From the NCBI GenBank assembly GCA_900544205.1, contig UQUG01000029.1, positions 1 through 21,795 of the forward strand: a DNA stretch of 21,795 nt. The letters run 5' to 3'. The DNA is from an uncultured Collinsella sp. Lineage in GTDB: Bacteria > Actinomycetota > Coriobacteriia > Coriobacteriales > Coriobacteriaceae. The stretch's first letter is position 1, and each line of letters begins with the position of its first letter. Position numbers and translations under genes: made by a program. Below, piece after piece: positions 9,005 through 16,029 of the stretch. The notes beneath the pieces are model-generated. The model saw only the letters and a list, made by a program, of their open reading frames with translations. It did no database searches and was not told where the DNA came from.

Positions 9005-9649
9005 ATGGCAAGATCGGCAGAGGAGCTCAAGCAGCTCTCCATCAAGGAGTTCACCGAGGCGGCAAAGGTCTACGAATCCGGCCATGCCGGCATTTACGAG
9101 ATGTGCAAGGACGACTATCCGCAAATGCTCGAGGAGCTTGAGCTCGAACCGTTCGAGGACGCGCTCGACGTGGGCTGTGGAACCGGAGCCGTCCTAGAAC
9201 TGCTCCACGCCCGGTACCCCAGCAAGCACTTGACTGGACTCGACCTCACACCCGGGATGATCGACGTCGCCCGGGCAAAGCAGCTCGATAACGTCAGCTT
9301 TGTCGTCGGAGACGCGGAGGCACTGCCCTTCAAGCCCCGGAGCTTCGACGCCGTGCTCTGCTCTAACAGCTTCCACCACTACCCGCATCCGGAGAGGTTT
9401 TTCGCCGAGGTGGCACGCGTCCTTCGTCCCGGCGGGCGACTGGTCCTTCGCGACTATACCTCGAACGATGTCGCGGTCTGGCTCATGAACAACATCGAGC
9501 TACCGCTGGCACGCCTCTTGGGCCATGGCGACGTGCGCATCCTCAAGCTGTCCGAGCTACGCGCGCTCGTCGAGGAATCCGGGCTCACCCCGCTCAAGCT
9601 CGAGGCACAGAAGGGATTCCGCGCGCATCTGGTCGCGCGAAAGGGCTAG
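9005..9649 (+). CDS. Class I SAM-dependent methyltransferase
   Basis: A 214-aa soluble methyltransferase of the UbiE/Methyltransf_11 type. It has motif I DVGCGTG (55-61), an acidic residue after beta-2 (GLDLTPGMIDVAR, D80), motif II/III GDAEALPFKPRSFDAVLCSN (102-121) and the post-motif VLRPGGRLVLRD (139-150). Substrate specificity cannot be read from the sequence; small-molecule or quinone-like targets are possible. AGAAGGAG lies 5 nt before ATG 9005, so I reject the longer upstream extension. The gene uses GGA, CCC, CGG, GGG and CTA codons more freely than its GGC/CGC/CTG-biased neighbours. With the repeat-bearing spacer behind it, this hints at a different origin. It appears to be a single-gene unit. 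Confidence 0.9.
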   Translation: MARSAEELKQLSIKEFTEAAKVYESGHAGIYEMCKDDYPQMLEELELEPFEDALDVGCGTGAVLELLHARYPSKHLTGLDLTPGMIDVARAKQLDNVSFVVGDAEALPFKPRSFDAVLCSNSFHHYPHPERFFAEVARVLRPGGRLVLRDYTSNDVAVWLMNNIELPLARLLGHGDVRILKLSELRALVEESGLTPLKLEAQKGFRAHLVARKG

Positions 9650-9810
9650 CGGTCCGCGCCAGGACGCTCCGTCACGCCAGGGCACGCCGTCAACGCCGCC
9701 AAACCAGGGCGCGCCATCAAACCAGATTGTGGCCACGCCAGAACGCGCCGCCAAACCAAGGCGCGCCGCCACAAACGTGACGGCGCGTCCCTAGCTGCCA
9801 GTTGGCGAGG
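9650..9810. repeat. GC-rich spacer with degenerate repeats
   Basis: CGCCGCCAAACCA occurs at 9694-9706 and 9746-9758, with an 11/13 copy at 9712-9724. CACGCCAG occurs at 9673-9680 and 9734-9741, in each case upstream of the longer unit. This suggests an old, decayed tandem duplication of about 25-35 nt. A forward reading frame crosses it but gives only Pro/Ala/Arg-rich low-complexity sequence with no start signal, so I do not call a gene. Together with the two hairpins and promoter that follow, this accounts for the roughly 300-nt gap. Confidence 0.55.
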
Positions 9811-9839
9811 CACTCATTTAAGTCCGTCCCCAATGAGTG
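9811..9839. repeat. REP-like hairpin, copy 1
   Basis: CACTCATT (9811-9818) pairs perfectly with AATGAGTG (9832-9839) around the 13-nt loop TAAGTCCGTCCCC. The loop is shared with two other hairpins in the window, whose arms differ in sequence but keep complementarity. Confidence 0.8.
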
Positions 9840-9844
9840 GTTTC

Positions 9845-9871
9845 AGTCATTTAAGTCTGTCCCCAATGACT
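9845..9871. repeat. REP-like hairpin, copy 2
   Basis: AGTCATT (9845-9851) pairs with AATGACT (9865-9871) around the 13-nt loop TAAGTCTGTCCCC. It lies only 5 nt after copy 1 in the same orientation, so the two form a tandem pair before the DUF362 promoter. Confidence 0.8.
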
Positions 9872-9882
9872 AGGTGCCATAC

Positions 9883-9913
9883 TTGACTTTAACTCTGCTT
9901 TAACTGGTACCAT
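9883..9913 (+). promoter_or_regulatory. Putative promoter of the DUF362 gene
   Basis: TTGACT (9883-9888) is a good -35. TACCAT (9908-9913) is a fair -10 at the long spacing of 19 nt. An alternative pair is TTAACT (9900-9905) and TGTAAC (9924-9929). Either leaves a short leader with GAGGGGAT just upstream of the ATG at 9956. Confidence 0.4.
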
Positions 9914-9955
9914 CCTCTATGTCTGTAACGCCATATAGACCGAGGGGATAGATTT

Positions 9956-11161
9956 ATGACCGCAACTGCACCCGCAGCACCCGCCAGGGTGTACTTCACC
10001 AACCTGCGCACGCATGCTCGCGAGAGCCAGCTCGACAAGCTCAAGCGCCTCATCCGTCACGCCGGTATCGAGCAGATCGACTTTGAGAACAAGTTCGTCG
10101 CCATCAAGATTCACTTTGGCGAGCTGGGCAACCTGAGCTTTTTGCGCCCCAACTACGCCCGCGCCGTCGCGGATGTCGTCAAGGAGCTGGGCGGCAAGCC
10201 CTTCCTCACCGACTGCAATACGCTCTATGTCGGTAGCCGCAAAAACGCGCTCGAGCACATCGATACCGCCTATCAGAACGGCTTTACCCCGTATGCCACG
10301 GGCTGCCAGATCATTATTGCCGACGGCCTCAAGGGTACCGACGAGGCGCTCGTCCCGGTCGAGGGCGGCGAGTACGTGCACGAGGCCAAGATCGGTCAGG
10401 CGCTCATGGATGCCGATATCGTGATCAGCCTCACCCACTTTAAGGGTCATGAGCAGGCCGGTTTTGGCGGCGCCATGAAGAACCTGGGCATGGGCGGCGG
10501 CAGCCGTGCCGGCAAGATGGAGCAGCATGCCGCCGGCAAGCCGAACGTCGCGGCCGAGCACTGCATTGGCTGCCGTGCCTGCGAAAAGATCTGCGCACAC
10601 AACGCTATCTCGTTCGACGACACCCGCGAGCGCGAGCTTGCCAACGGCAACACCCGCACGGTCCACGTCGCTGCCATCGACCACGATCGCTGCGTGGGCT
10701 GCGGCCGCTGCATTGCGGCATGCAACCAGGACTGCATCAAGCCCGGCTATGACGCCGCGGCCGACGTGCTCAACTGCAAGATCGCCGAGTACACCAAGGC
10801 CGTCGTCGACGGCCGCCCGAGCTTCCACATCTCGCTTGCCATGGATATCAGCCCCAACTGCGATTGCCATCCCGAAAACGACACACCTATCGTCAACGAC
10901 ATCGGCATGTTCGCGAGCTTCGACCCGGTCGCCATCGACCAGGCCTGCGCCGATGCCGTCATGGCGTCCGAGCCGCTGCCCAACACCGAGCTCACCGATA
11001 GCGCGGCCAAGATGGAGCATAACCACGAGCATCTGGAGGGCGAGCAGGCGCACGACCCCTTCTGCATTACGCATCCCGACACCGACTGGCGCGTGTGCAT
11101 CGCGCATGCCGAGAAGATCGGCTTGGGCACGAGCGAGTACGAGCTCATCGAGGTCAAGTAG
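9956..11161 (+). CDS. DUF362 protein with two 4Fe-4S clusters
   Basis: A 401-aa cytoplasmic iron-sulfur protein. The DUF362 region (about 10-200, resuming after the insert) includes AIKIHFGELGN, LTDCNTLYVGSR and SLTHFKGHEQAGFGGAMKNLG. A ferredoxin-like insert carries two complete CxxCxxCxxxC motifs: C203/C206/C209/C213 and C246/C249/C252/C256. The second is followed by NQDC rather than the usual Pro. This DUF362-ferredoxin architecture is widespread in anaerobes; a redox role is inferred from the clusters, and the reaction is unknown. GAGGGGAT lies 6 nt before the ATG. A His/Glu-rich patch (MEHNHEHLEGEQAH) near residue 350 might bind metal. It is transcribed alone, ending at the bidirectional terminator at 11213-11247. 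Confidence 0.92.
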   Translation: MTATAPAAPARVYFTNLRTHARESQLDKLKRLIRHAGIEQIDFENKFVAIKIHFGELGNLSFLRPNYARAVADVVKELGGKPFLTDCNTLYVGSRKNALEHIDTAYQNGFTPYATGCQIIIADGLKGTDEALVPVEGGEYVHEAKIGQALMDADIVISLTHFKGHEQAGFGGAMKNLGMGGGSRAGKMEQHAAGKPNVAAEHCIGCRACEKICAHNAISFDDTRERELANGNTRTVHVAAIDHDRCVGCGRCIAACNQDCIKPGYDAAADVLNCKIAEYTKAVVDGRPSFHISLAMDISPNCDCHPENDTPIVNDIGMFASFDPVAIDQACADAVMASEPLPNTELTDSAAKMEHNHEHLEGEQAHDPFCITHPDTDWRVCIAHAEKIGLGTSEYELIEVK

Positions 11162-11212
11162 CGCCTATCTATTGGACAAAATAAGCGCCTTTATAGCGTA
11201 AGTTGAGCAAAA

Positions 11213-11247
11213 GCCGCCCACGAGCACAACGCTTGCGGGCGGCTTTT
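11213..11247. terminator. Bidirectional intrinsic terminator
   Basis: GCCGCCC (11213-11219) pairs with GGGCGGC (11237-11243). Past one A/C mismatch the stem continues as CGAGC/GCTTG around the loop ACAAC. TTTT follows on the plus strand. AAAA precedes the stem, giving a T run on the minus strand. It sits between convergent genes and can serve both. Confidence 0.85.
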
Positions 11248-11295
11248 CAGAAGTGCGGTGAAAAATCGAATACCGCCGACTACAAACCGATTTTT

Positions 11296-11323
11296 GGCAA
11301 CAAAACCCCAGACGTTGCTTTTT
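11296..11323 (+). terminator. Possible second terminator hairpin
   Basis: GCAAC (11297-11301 region) can pair with GTTGC (11314-11318) around a 12-13 nt loop, followed by TTTTT. It is short-stemmed and overlaps the approach to the hydrolase stop codon. It would back up the stronger hairpin just upstream for plus-strand transcription. Confidence 0.3.
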
Positions 11324-11325
11324 GC

Positions 11326-12291
11326 CTAAAAATTCTTGTCGAGGAAGTTGTCGACCGTGTTCCAGTAGAGTTCGGGGTCGACCTGCGCGCTCTTGGCGTG
11401 GGTGGCGCCATGGATAGTGAGCTTTTGCTTGACCTTGCTGGCGCACGCGTCGTAGTTTTGGTCGAGCATGCTGTACGGTACAAAGGTGTCCTGGTCGCCG
11501 TGGATAAACAGCATGGGAACCGTCGCATGTTTGAGTTGCTCCACACTGCTCGCCTTATGAAAGTCGTAGCCCGCGCGCACGTTGCACACCAAGTTTGCTA
11601 CATCGAGCAAGGGAAAGCTGGGCAGGCCGAACACATCCTTGAGCTGCAGAGAAAACTCGTCCCAAGCACTCGTATAACCGCAGTCCTCGATAATGCATTT
11701 CACGTTTGCGGGCAGAGGTTCCCCCGCGACGTTCATGGCGGTCGCCGCGCCCATGGATTCGCCAAAGACCAGGATGCGCGCCTTGGGGTCAGCCTGAACG
11801 ATTCGCTCGATCCATGCGACGATGTCGAGGCGCTCGGGCCAGCCCATGCCGATATAGTCGCCGCCGGAGCGCTCGTGGGCGCGGGCGGCGGGTGCGAGTA
11901 CGTTCATGCCACGGTCGTGGAAGCGTTTGGCGTATCGGGCCATACCGATGGGCTCGTTGGTATATCCATGCAGGCAGACGGCGTAGTCGTGCGTGCTCTC
12001 CGACGCAGCAAAATACCAGGCGGCAAGCTCGGTCCCGTCGTCCGCGGTGAGGTTGCTGCTCTCGCGATTCTCTTTAAACCATGCCCGCGCCTCGGTATCC
12101 TCGGCATCCGGCTGCTCACCTTCTTTGTCGTTCTTGCTATCCTGCATCATCTTCATGGTGTATGGCGCGCGGGGATTCAGCGCGAAGTCAAACAAAAAGT
12201 TGCCGGCAAATCCGAGCAGCGCAACGACAACCACCAGTGCAACGATGCCGGCTATCTTGAGCTTTCGATGGGAACGTGCGTTTTGAGCCAT
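11326..12291 (-). CDS. Membrane-anchored alpha/beta hydrolase
   Basis: A 321-aa serine hydrolase with an N-terminal anchor. A basic N-terminus is followed by one membrane segment (about 12-34) with no obvious cleavage site, so the catalytic domain should face outward. The alpha/beta core shows oxyanion-loop HGY (108-110), nucleophile elbow GESMG with S179, acid D268 in HGDQDTFVP and H298 in GATHAKS. This matches the YfhR/BAAT-like hydrolase group with an intact triad. Substrate unknown (ester, peptide or thioester). The ATG at 12291 has GGAG 8 nt upstream on the minus strand. A near-consensus promoter overlapped by palindromes lies upstream, which suggests tight repression. The gene is monocistronic. 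Confidence 0.9.
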   Translation of the reverse strand: MAQNARSHRKLKIAGIVALVVVVALLGFAGNFLFDFALNPRAPYTMKMMQDSKNDKEGEQPDAEDTEARAWFKENRESSNLTADDGTELAAWYFAASESTHDYAVCLHGYTNEPIGMARYAKRFHDRGMNVLAPAARAHERSGGDYIGMGWPERLDIVAWIERIVQADPKARILVFGESMGAATAMNVAGEPLPANVKCIIEDCGYTSAWDEFSLQLKDVFGLPSFPLLDVANLVCNVRAGYDFHKASSVEQLKHATVPMLFIHGDQDTFVPYSMLDQNYDACASKVKQKLTIHGATHAKSAQVDPELYWNTVDNFLDKNF

Positions 12292-12308
12292 GCGGTATTC
12301 TCCTATAA

Positions 12309-12370
12309 GATGTTAATACATCAACATTTAATGCAAGCGCATTATGGACGTTCGCCGTTGATGCGTCAAC
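12309..12370. promoter_or_regulatory. Three palindromes over hydrolase promoter
   Basis: GATGTTAATACATC (12309-12322), TAATGCAAGCGCATTA (12329-12344) and GTTGATGCGTCAAC (12357-12370) are inverted repeats with arms of 5, 6 and 5 bp, each around a 4-nt spacer. Two of them cover the -35 and the -10/start region of the hydrolase promoter; the third lies in its leader. They look like operators, though their sequences differ from each other. Confidence 0.5.
12341..12369 (-). promoter_or_regulatory. Hydrolase promoter, near-consensus
   Basis: On the minus strand TTGACG (12369-12364) is separated by exactly 17 nt from CATAAT (12346-12341), 5 of 6 matches to consensus in each box. Transcription would begin near 12334, leaving a leader of about 43 nt. 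Confidence 0.7.
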
Positions 12371-12412
12371 AGGCAAAGAATGGGTAAACAAAGAGTCACG
12401 TATGGTGCAAAT

Positions 12413-12442
12413 TTCGCACGTACCTAGACGCTTTGATATAGT
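12413..12442 (+). promoter_or_regulatory. Promoter of the trhA-like gene
   Basis: TTCGCA (12413-12418) lies 18 nt from TATAGT (12437-12442). Transcription would begin near 12449, about 29 nt before the ATG, with GGAGG at 12462-12466. Confidence 0.6.
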
Positions 12443-12477
12443 GTTGAGAACTCTTTACGTTGGAGGATGTAACCGGC

Positions 12478-13161
12478 ATGTCCGATTCGAGCGACAGTTC
12501 TAAGCCGCGACCCAAGACCGCGGCCGTTCCACACTACACAGTGGGCGAGGAGATCATGAACTCCGTCACCCATGGTGTCGGCTGCCTGCTGGGTATCGCG
12601 GGCCTGGTGCTCCTGATCGTATTCGCCGCCCTGCGCGGCGGAGGCCCGGCCCATATGGCCGCGGCGATTGTCTATGGTGTCAGCATTATCCTCGAATACC
12701 TAGCCTCCACGCTCTACCACGCGATTCAGCCCGCGCGCGCCAAGCGCGTGTTTCGCATCATCGACCACAGCTGCATCTACCTGCTCATAGCCGGCAGCTA
12801 TACGCCGTTTTGCCTTATCACGCTCGCAAACGACGGCGGCGCTGTGCTGTTCTTTGCCGTATGGGCCATCGCCATCATCGGCATCGCCCTCGAGTGCTTC
12901 CTACGCGAGCGCCAGCCGCATTGGGTAAGCGGCCTGGTCTACCTGCTGATGGGCTGGCTCGTTGTCTTTAAGCTGCCCGAACTTGTGGCGCTGCTCAACC
13001 CCGTGGCACTTGCCCTGCTCGCCGTCGGCGGCGTGTGCTACACCGCGGGCGTGCCGTTCTATATCGCCAAAAACGTGCGCTACCTGCACAGTGTGTTTCA
13101 CTTGTGGGTGCTCGCCGGCAGCATCTTCCAGTTCATGGCGGTGATCCTCTTCGTAATCTAG
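12478..13161 (+). CDS. trhA: TrhA/hemolysin-III family PAQR protein
   Basis: A 227-aa polytopic membrane protein of the PAQR/hemolysin-III superfamily with about seven segments. The conserved metal-site residues are present: E25 and H32 in EEIMNSVTHGVG, H81 in STLYH, D96-H97 in IIDHSCIYLLIAGSYTPF, and H204/H208 in HSVFHLW near the C-terminus. Family members are thought to be Zn-dependent and linked to membrane homeostasis. The 'hemolysin' name is historical and gives no evidence of toxicity. The ATG at 12478 is chosen; GGAGG lies 11 nt upstream, rather far, and an in-frame TTG at 12460 precedes that ribosome site. The next gene begins 110 nt downstream. Confidence 0.92.
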   Translation: MSDSSDSSKPRPKTAAVPHYTVGEEIMNSVTHGVGCLLGIAGLVLLIVFAALRGGGPAHMAAAIVYGVSIILEYLASTLYHAIQPARAKRVFRIIDHSCIYLLIAGSYTPFCLITLANDGGAVLFFAVWAIAIIGIALECFLRERQPHWVSGLVYLLMGWLVVFKLPELVALLNPVALALLAVGGVCYTAGVPFYIAKNVRYLHSVFHLWVLAGSIFQFMAVILFVI

Positions 13162-13271
13162 CGACCATGCCTGCGCGCCCGCGTTCTCGTTTGGGCGCCG
13201 GTGCAATTGCCGTATCCGCCATCAACGTTTTAACCTGACGTCCCGAATCTTGGAGGTTCGAGAAATTCCCG

Positions 13272-14645
13272 ATGGACATAACCATCTCCCTTATCACCAC
13301 CCTCGTTTTGACCCTCATCAACGGCTACTTCTCTATGTCCGAGATGGCGCTCACCACGGCCAAGCGCGCCGTGTTGGAGCACGAGGCCGAGGAAGGCGAC
13401 AAGCGCGCCGAGCGTGCCATTAAGCTGGCTGCCGACTCCGACCAGCTGCTCGCCACCATCCAGGTTGCCATTACGCTCGTGGGCTTCGCCTCGTCCGCCG
13501 TCGCCTCGACGAGTCTGTCCGACCCGCTCGCCACGTGGCTCATGAGCTTTGGCATCGCGCCGCTCTCCGCCATCGCGCGCGGCCTGGCGCCGGTCATCAT
13601 CACCGTCGCGGTCGCCTTCGTGTCCATCGTGATCGGCGAGCTCGTCCCCAAGCGCATCGGCCTGGCCAATGCCGAGGGCGTGTCCAAGCAGGTCGTGGGA
13701 CCGTTGTCGTTTTTCCAAAAGATCGCCCGTCCGCTCGTGTGGCTGACCGGCGCCTGCTCCGATGGCCTGGCCCGCATCCTGCGCATCAAGAGCGCCGACG
13801 ACCGCCAAAACGTCTCGGAAGAAGAGATCAAGTACATGGTCTCGGAGCAGGACGACCTGCTCGACGAGGAAAAGCGCATGATCCACGAGATCTTCGACCT
13901 AGGCGACACCGTTGCCCGCGAGGTCATGGTGCCGCGCGTGGACACCACCATGTGCGAGGACGACGAGACGGTCGCCGACGTGCTGTCCACCATGCGCCAG
14001 ACCGGCTTCAGCCGCATCCCCGTCTATCACGAGGATCCCGACAACGTCGCCGGCATTGCGCACATCAAGGACCTGATCCAACCTGCGCTCGACGGCAAGG
14101 GTGACCAGCCCATCGCCGGCTTTTTGCGCGACGCCACCTTTGTGCCCGACACCAAGGACATCCTGCCGCTGCTGTCCGAGATGCAGACCTCGCACGACCA
14201 GATCGTGGTGGTCGTGGACGAGTACGGCGGCACGGCCGGCATTATCACCATCGAGGATATCGTCGAGGAGATCGTCGGCGAGATCGAGGACGAGTTCGAC
14301 CCCGACAACAAGTATCTCACGCGCCTTTCGCGCCGCGAGTGGCTCGTTGATGGGCGTTTTTCGTGCGATGACGCGATTGAGCTTGGTTGGCCGCTCGAGG
14401 AAAGCGATGATTATGAGACCATCGCCGGCTGGATTTTGGAGCTTTGCGACTCGGTGCCCGACATCGGAGAGGTGTTTGAGGTCGCGGGGTACAAGTTTAA
14501 AGTGCAGTCGATGCGTGGCCAGCGCATCTCGCTCATTCGCGTGATCGCTCCGGTCGAAACCGATAAGAAGGATTCCGAGTCTTCGGTAGACGAGCCGACG
14601 ACGTCGGGTGCGGGTTCCGCGAATCCGCACGACGGCGACGAGTAG
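13272..14645 (+). CDS. CNNM/CorC-type DUF21-CBS protein
   Basis: A 457-aa membrane protein of the CNNM/HlyC-CorC family. The DUF21 transmembrane domain (about 1-180) has the conserved SEMAL (23-27) and GELVPKR (122-128). A CBS pair follows (about 215-335) with VMVPRVD and DEYGGTAGIITIEDI (316-330). The C-terminal CorC_HlyC domain covers about 345-428, and a low-complexity acidic tail ends the protein. Bacterial CNNM homologues have been linked to Na-coupled Mg2+ export or Mg2+ homeostasis; older 'hemolysin' labels should be ignored. GGAGG is 15 nt before the ATG and no closer in-frame start exists. The cyanophycin-synthetase-like gene follows 24 nt downstream and is probably co-transcribed. 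Substrate is inferred from the family only. Confidence 0.93.
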   Translation: MDITISLITTLVLTLINGYFSMSEMALTTAKRAVLEHEAEEGDKRAERAIKLAADSDQLLATIQVAITLVGFASSAVASTSLSDPLATWLMSFGIAPLSAIARGLAPVIITVAVAFVSIVIGELVPKRIGLANAEGVSKQVVGPLSFFQKIARPLVWLTGACSDGLARILRIKSADDRQNVSEEEIKYMVSEQDDLLDEEKRMIHEIFDLGDTVAREVMVPRVDTTMCEDDETVADVLSTMRQTGFSRIPVYHEDPDNVAGIAHIKDLIQPALDGKGDQPIAGFLRDATFVPDTKDILPLLSEMQTSHDQIVVVVDEYGGTAGIITIEDIVEEIVGEIEDEFDPDNKYLTRLSRREWLVDGRFSCDDAIELGWPLEESDDYETIAGWILELCDSVPDIGEVFEVAGYKFKVQSMRGQRISLIRVIAPVETDKKDSESSVDEPTTSGAGSANPHDGDE

Positions 14646-14669
14646 GACAAGGAAGAGTAGGGGAGAGTT

Positions 14670-15503
14670 ATGGCAGGCCTGTTCAACATCCTTAAGGTCA
14701 CCGTCAGTGAGGACAAGATCTGCGCGCATGTGCTGGTGAACCCCGGCATGCCGCTCATGACCTCGGAGGACATCGAGGCCACGGCGCGCGTGTACTACCT
14801 GGTGCCCGCGATTGCCAAGCACCTGTGCCTGGGCGATTCCGGCCGCGAGTTCCAGGACTGCATGGGCCAGACCGAGCTCTGCCATCTGCTGGAGCATGTG
14901 ACGGTCGAGCTCATGAACGAGACCGGTCTTGCCGGTAGCATCTCGTGCGGCCGCACGCGCGTAAGCGAGCACGACGAGCGCGTCTTTGAGGTTGAGCTTT
15001 CGTGCCCCGACGACGCGCTGGCCATCGGTGCGCTGTCTTCGGCCACCTTTATGATGGACTGGGCCTATCTGCACGCCGACCAGCCTGCCCCCGACGTGGA
15101 GGGCACGGTCGCGGGCCTGCGCAACCTGGTACTGGGCATGCGCGCCGAGGCCGAGGGCAAGGATCCTCACGAGGCCGTCGCCGCTGCGAACGGCGAAGAT
15201 GCTACCGAGGACGAGGGCGCTGACGAGGGCGATATGCCGGTCGACGCCGAGCCCGTTGTCGATGCGACTACCGAGCCCGTTCCCGCCGAGCCCCAGGGCG
15301 TCCCCAACTTTGACGACGAGCCCCAGGTGGCGATTGATACCGAGGGCGCGGTTGCCGAGAACCACGAGGCCTCCGCTGCCGTCTTTGGCGGTGCGGCGAC
15401 GGTTCCGGCAGGACCTGCGCATGAGGGCGGTCTGCCGCTCGTGGACGGCGCCGGCGAGGATCCGGGTGCCACGGTGGCCATGCCGGCTATGCCTCAGGAG
15501 TAG
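14670..15503 (+). CDS. Stand-alone cyanophycin-synthetase N-like protein
   Basis: A 277-aa protein. Residues about 1-165 resemble the N-terminal domain of cyanophycin synthetase (CphA). The match is clearest at CHLLEHVTVEL (71-81), followed by a GRTR motif (94-97) and an alternating strand region ending in ATFMMDWA. HLLEH at 72-76 is an HxxEH motif, as in inverted zinc-peptidase sites. In CphA1 enzymes this domain has been described as containing a cryptic metallopeptidase-like site that makes primers. The ATP-grasp and Mur-ligase-like domains of CphA are absent. Residues from about 165 onward are Ala/Glu/Pro/Asp-rich and probably disordered. GGGGAG lies 6 nt before the ATG. It follows the CNNM-type gene by 24 nt. 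The homology call comes from motif recognition, not a search; catalytic activity is a hypothesis. Confidence 0.6.
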   Translation: MAGLFNILKVTVSEDKICAHVLVNPGMPLMTSEDIEATARVYYLVPAIAKHLCLGDSGREFQDCMGQTELCHLLEHVTVELMNETGLAGSISCGRTRVSEHDERVFEVELSCPDDALAIGALSSATFMMDWAYLHADQPAPDVEGTVAGLRNLVLGMRAEAEGKDPHEAVAAANGEDATEDEGADEGDMPVDAEPVVDATTEPVPAEPQGVPNFDDEPQVAIDTEGAVAENHEASAAVFGGAATVPAGPAHEGGLPLVDGAGEDPGATVAMPAMPQE

Positions 15504-15582
15504 GTCTACGCGTTTATCACCATCACGTACCTGCGCCTTTGCCGTACGCAGATGAGCGGAGCGGCAAGTGATGCGCTGCGGG

Positions 15583-15588
15583 TATAAT
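15583..15588 (+). promoter_or_regulatory. -10 box of the YtxH/PRC operon
   Basis: A perfect TATAAT (15583-15588) lacks a good -35. Transcription would begin near 15595. The short leader contains the hairpin GGGCAC (15607-15612)/GTGCCC (15617-15622) directly before the ribosome site AGGAG (15625-15629), which might modulate translation. Confidence 0.6.
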
Positions 15589-15639
15589 GGACAGCATTCA
15601 AACGGTGGGCACCGACGTGCCCGCAGGAGAGGAATGATC

Positions 15640-16029
15640 ATGGGTAAGACTTTCAGCTTTGTCTCCGGCGCACTTTTTGGTGCCGCTGCCGGCGCTATTG
15701 TCGGCGTTGCTCTGGCCCCGCGCTCGGGCGCCGAGACCCGCGCCATGGCTGCCGATATCGCCAACGACGCCTGGGACAATATGCGCGACACCTACGAGCA
15801 CAGCGCCGAGGAGGCCCGTGCTGCGGTGAATGACTTTGGCCCGATGGTCGACGCCAAGACCGACGACCTGCGCGCCAAGGTCGACCTGGCCCGCGAGCGC
15901 ATGGACCAGCTGCGCGAGCAGCTCAACGACGCCATTTCGGGCGGCAACGTGACGCCTGCCGCCGACGTCGTGGTCGAGAACGCCGTCGAGGCTGATACCG
16001 AGGCTGCGGAGCCCTCGACCGAGGCATAA
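15640..16029 (+). CDS. YtxH-like membrane protein
   Basis: A 129-aa small membrane-associated protein. The Gly/Ala-rich N-terminal segment FVSGALFGAAAGAIVGVALA (about 7-26) followed by PRSGAETR is typical of the YtxH/gas-vesicle-like family. The middle is a charged amphipathic helix (about 30-105) with likely coiled coil, and the tail is acidic and low in complexity. Family function is poorly known; members appear in envelope-stress settings. ATG 15640 begins the family-typical MGK; an ATG at 15634 is also in frame and within ribosome-site range. The stop codon overlaps the next ATG by one base (TAATG), so the PRC-barrel gene is translationally coupled. Confidence 0.8.
   Translation: MGKTFSFVSGALFGAAAGAIVGVALAPRSGAETRAMAADIANDAWDNMRDTYEHSAEEARAAVNDFGPMVDAKTDDLRAKVDLARERMDQLREQLNDAISGGNVTPAADVVVENAVEADTEAAEPSTEA

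Noticed and set aside
6276..9011. Very long minus-strand open frame (about 911 codons) opposite the FtsX permease
   Set aside because: It is a GC-rich shadow frame rich in Arg, His and Gly with no domain pattern, and the plus-strand frame has clear membrane segments and a conserved ending. The same applies to long antisense frames at 2005-3273, 3400-4227, 4409-5236 and 13899-15791.
9525..9794. Forward frame overlapping the methyltransferase end and the repeat spacer
   Set aside because: No ribosome site; low-complexity Pro/Ala/Arg translation that follows the GC-rich repeats.
13174..13198. GCGCCC/GGGCGC hairpin between the trhA-like and CNNM-type genes as a terminator
   Set aside because: Only 6 bp with no T tract after it; the two genes may be partly co-transcribed.
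13251..13268. GGTTCGAGAAATTCC as a tRNA T-arm
   Set aside because: No acceptor, D or anticodon stems can be built around it; it is the ribosome-site region of the CNNM-type gene.
12478..14645. Reading the hemolysin-III and HlyC/CorC-like genes as toxins
   Set aside because: Domain content (PAQR residues; DUF21, CBS pair and CorC_HlyC domain) points to membrane homeostasis and ion handling; the names are historical.
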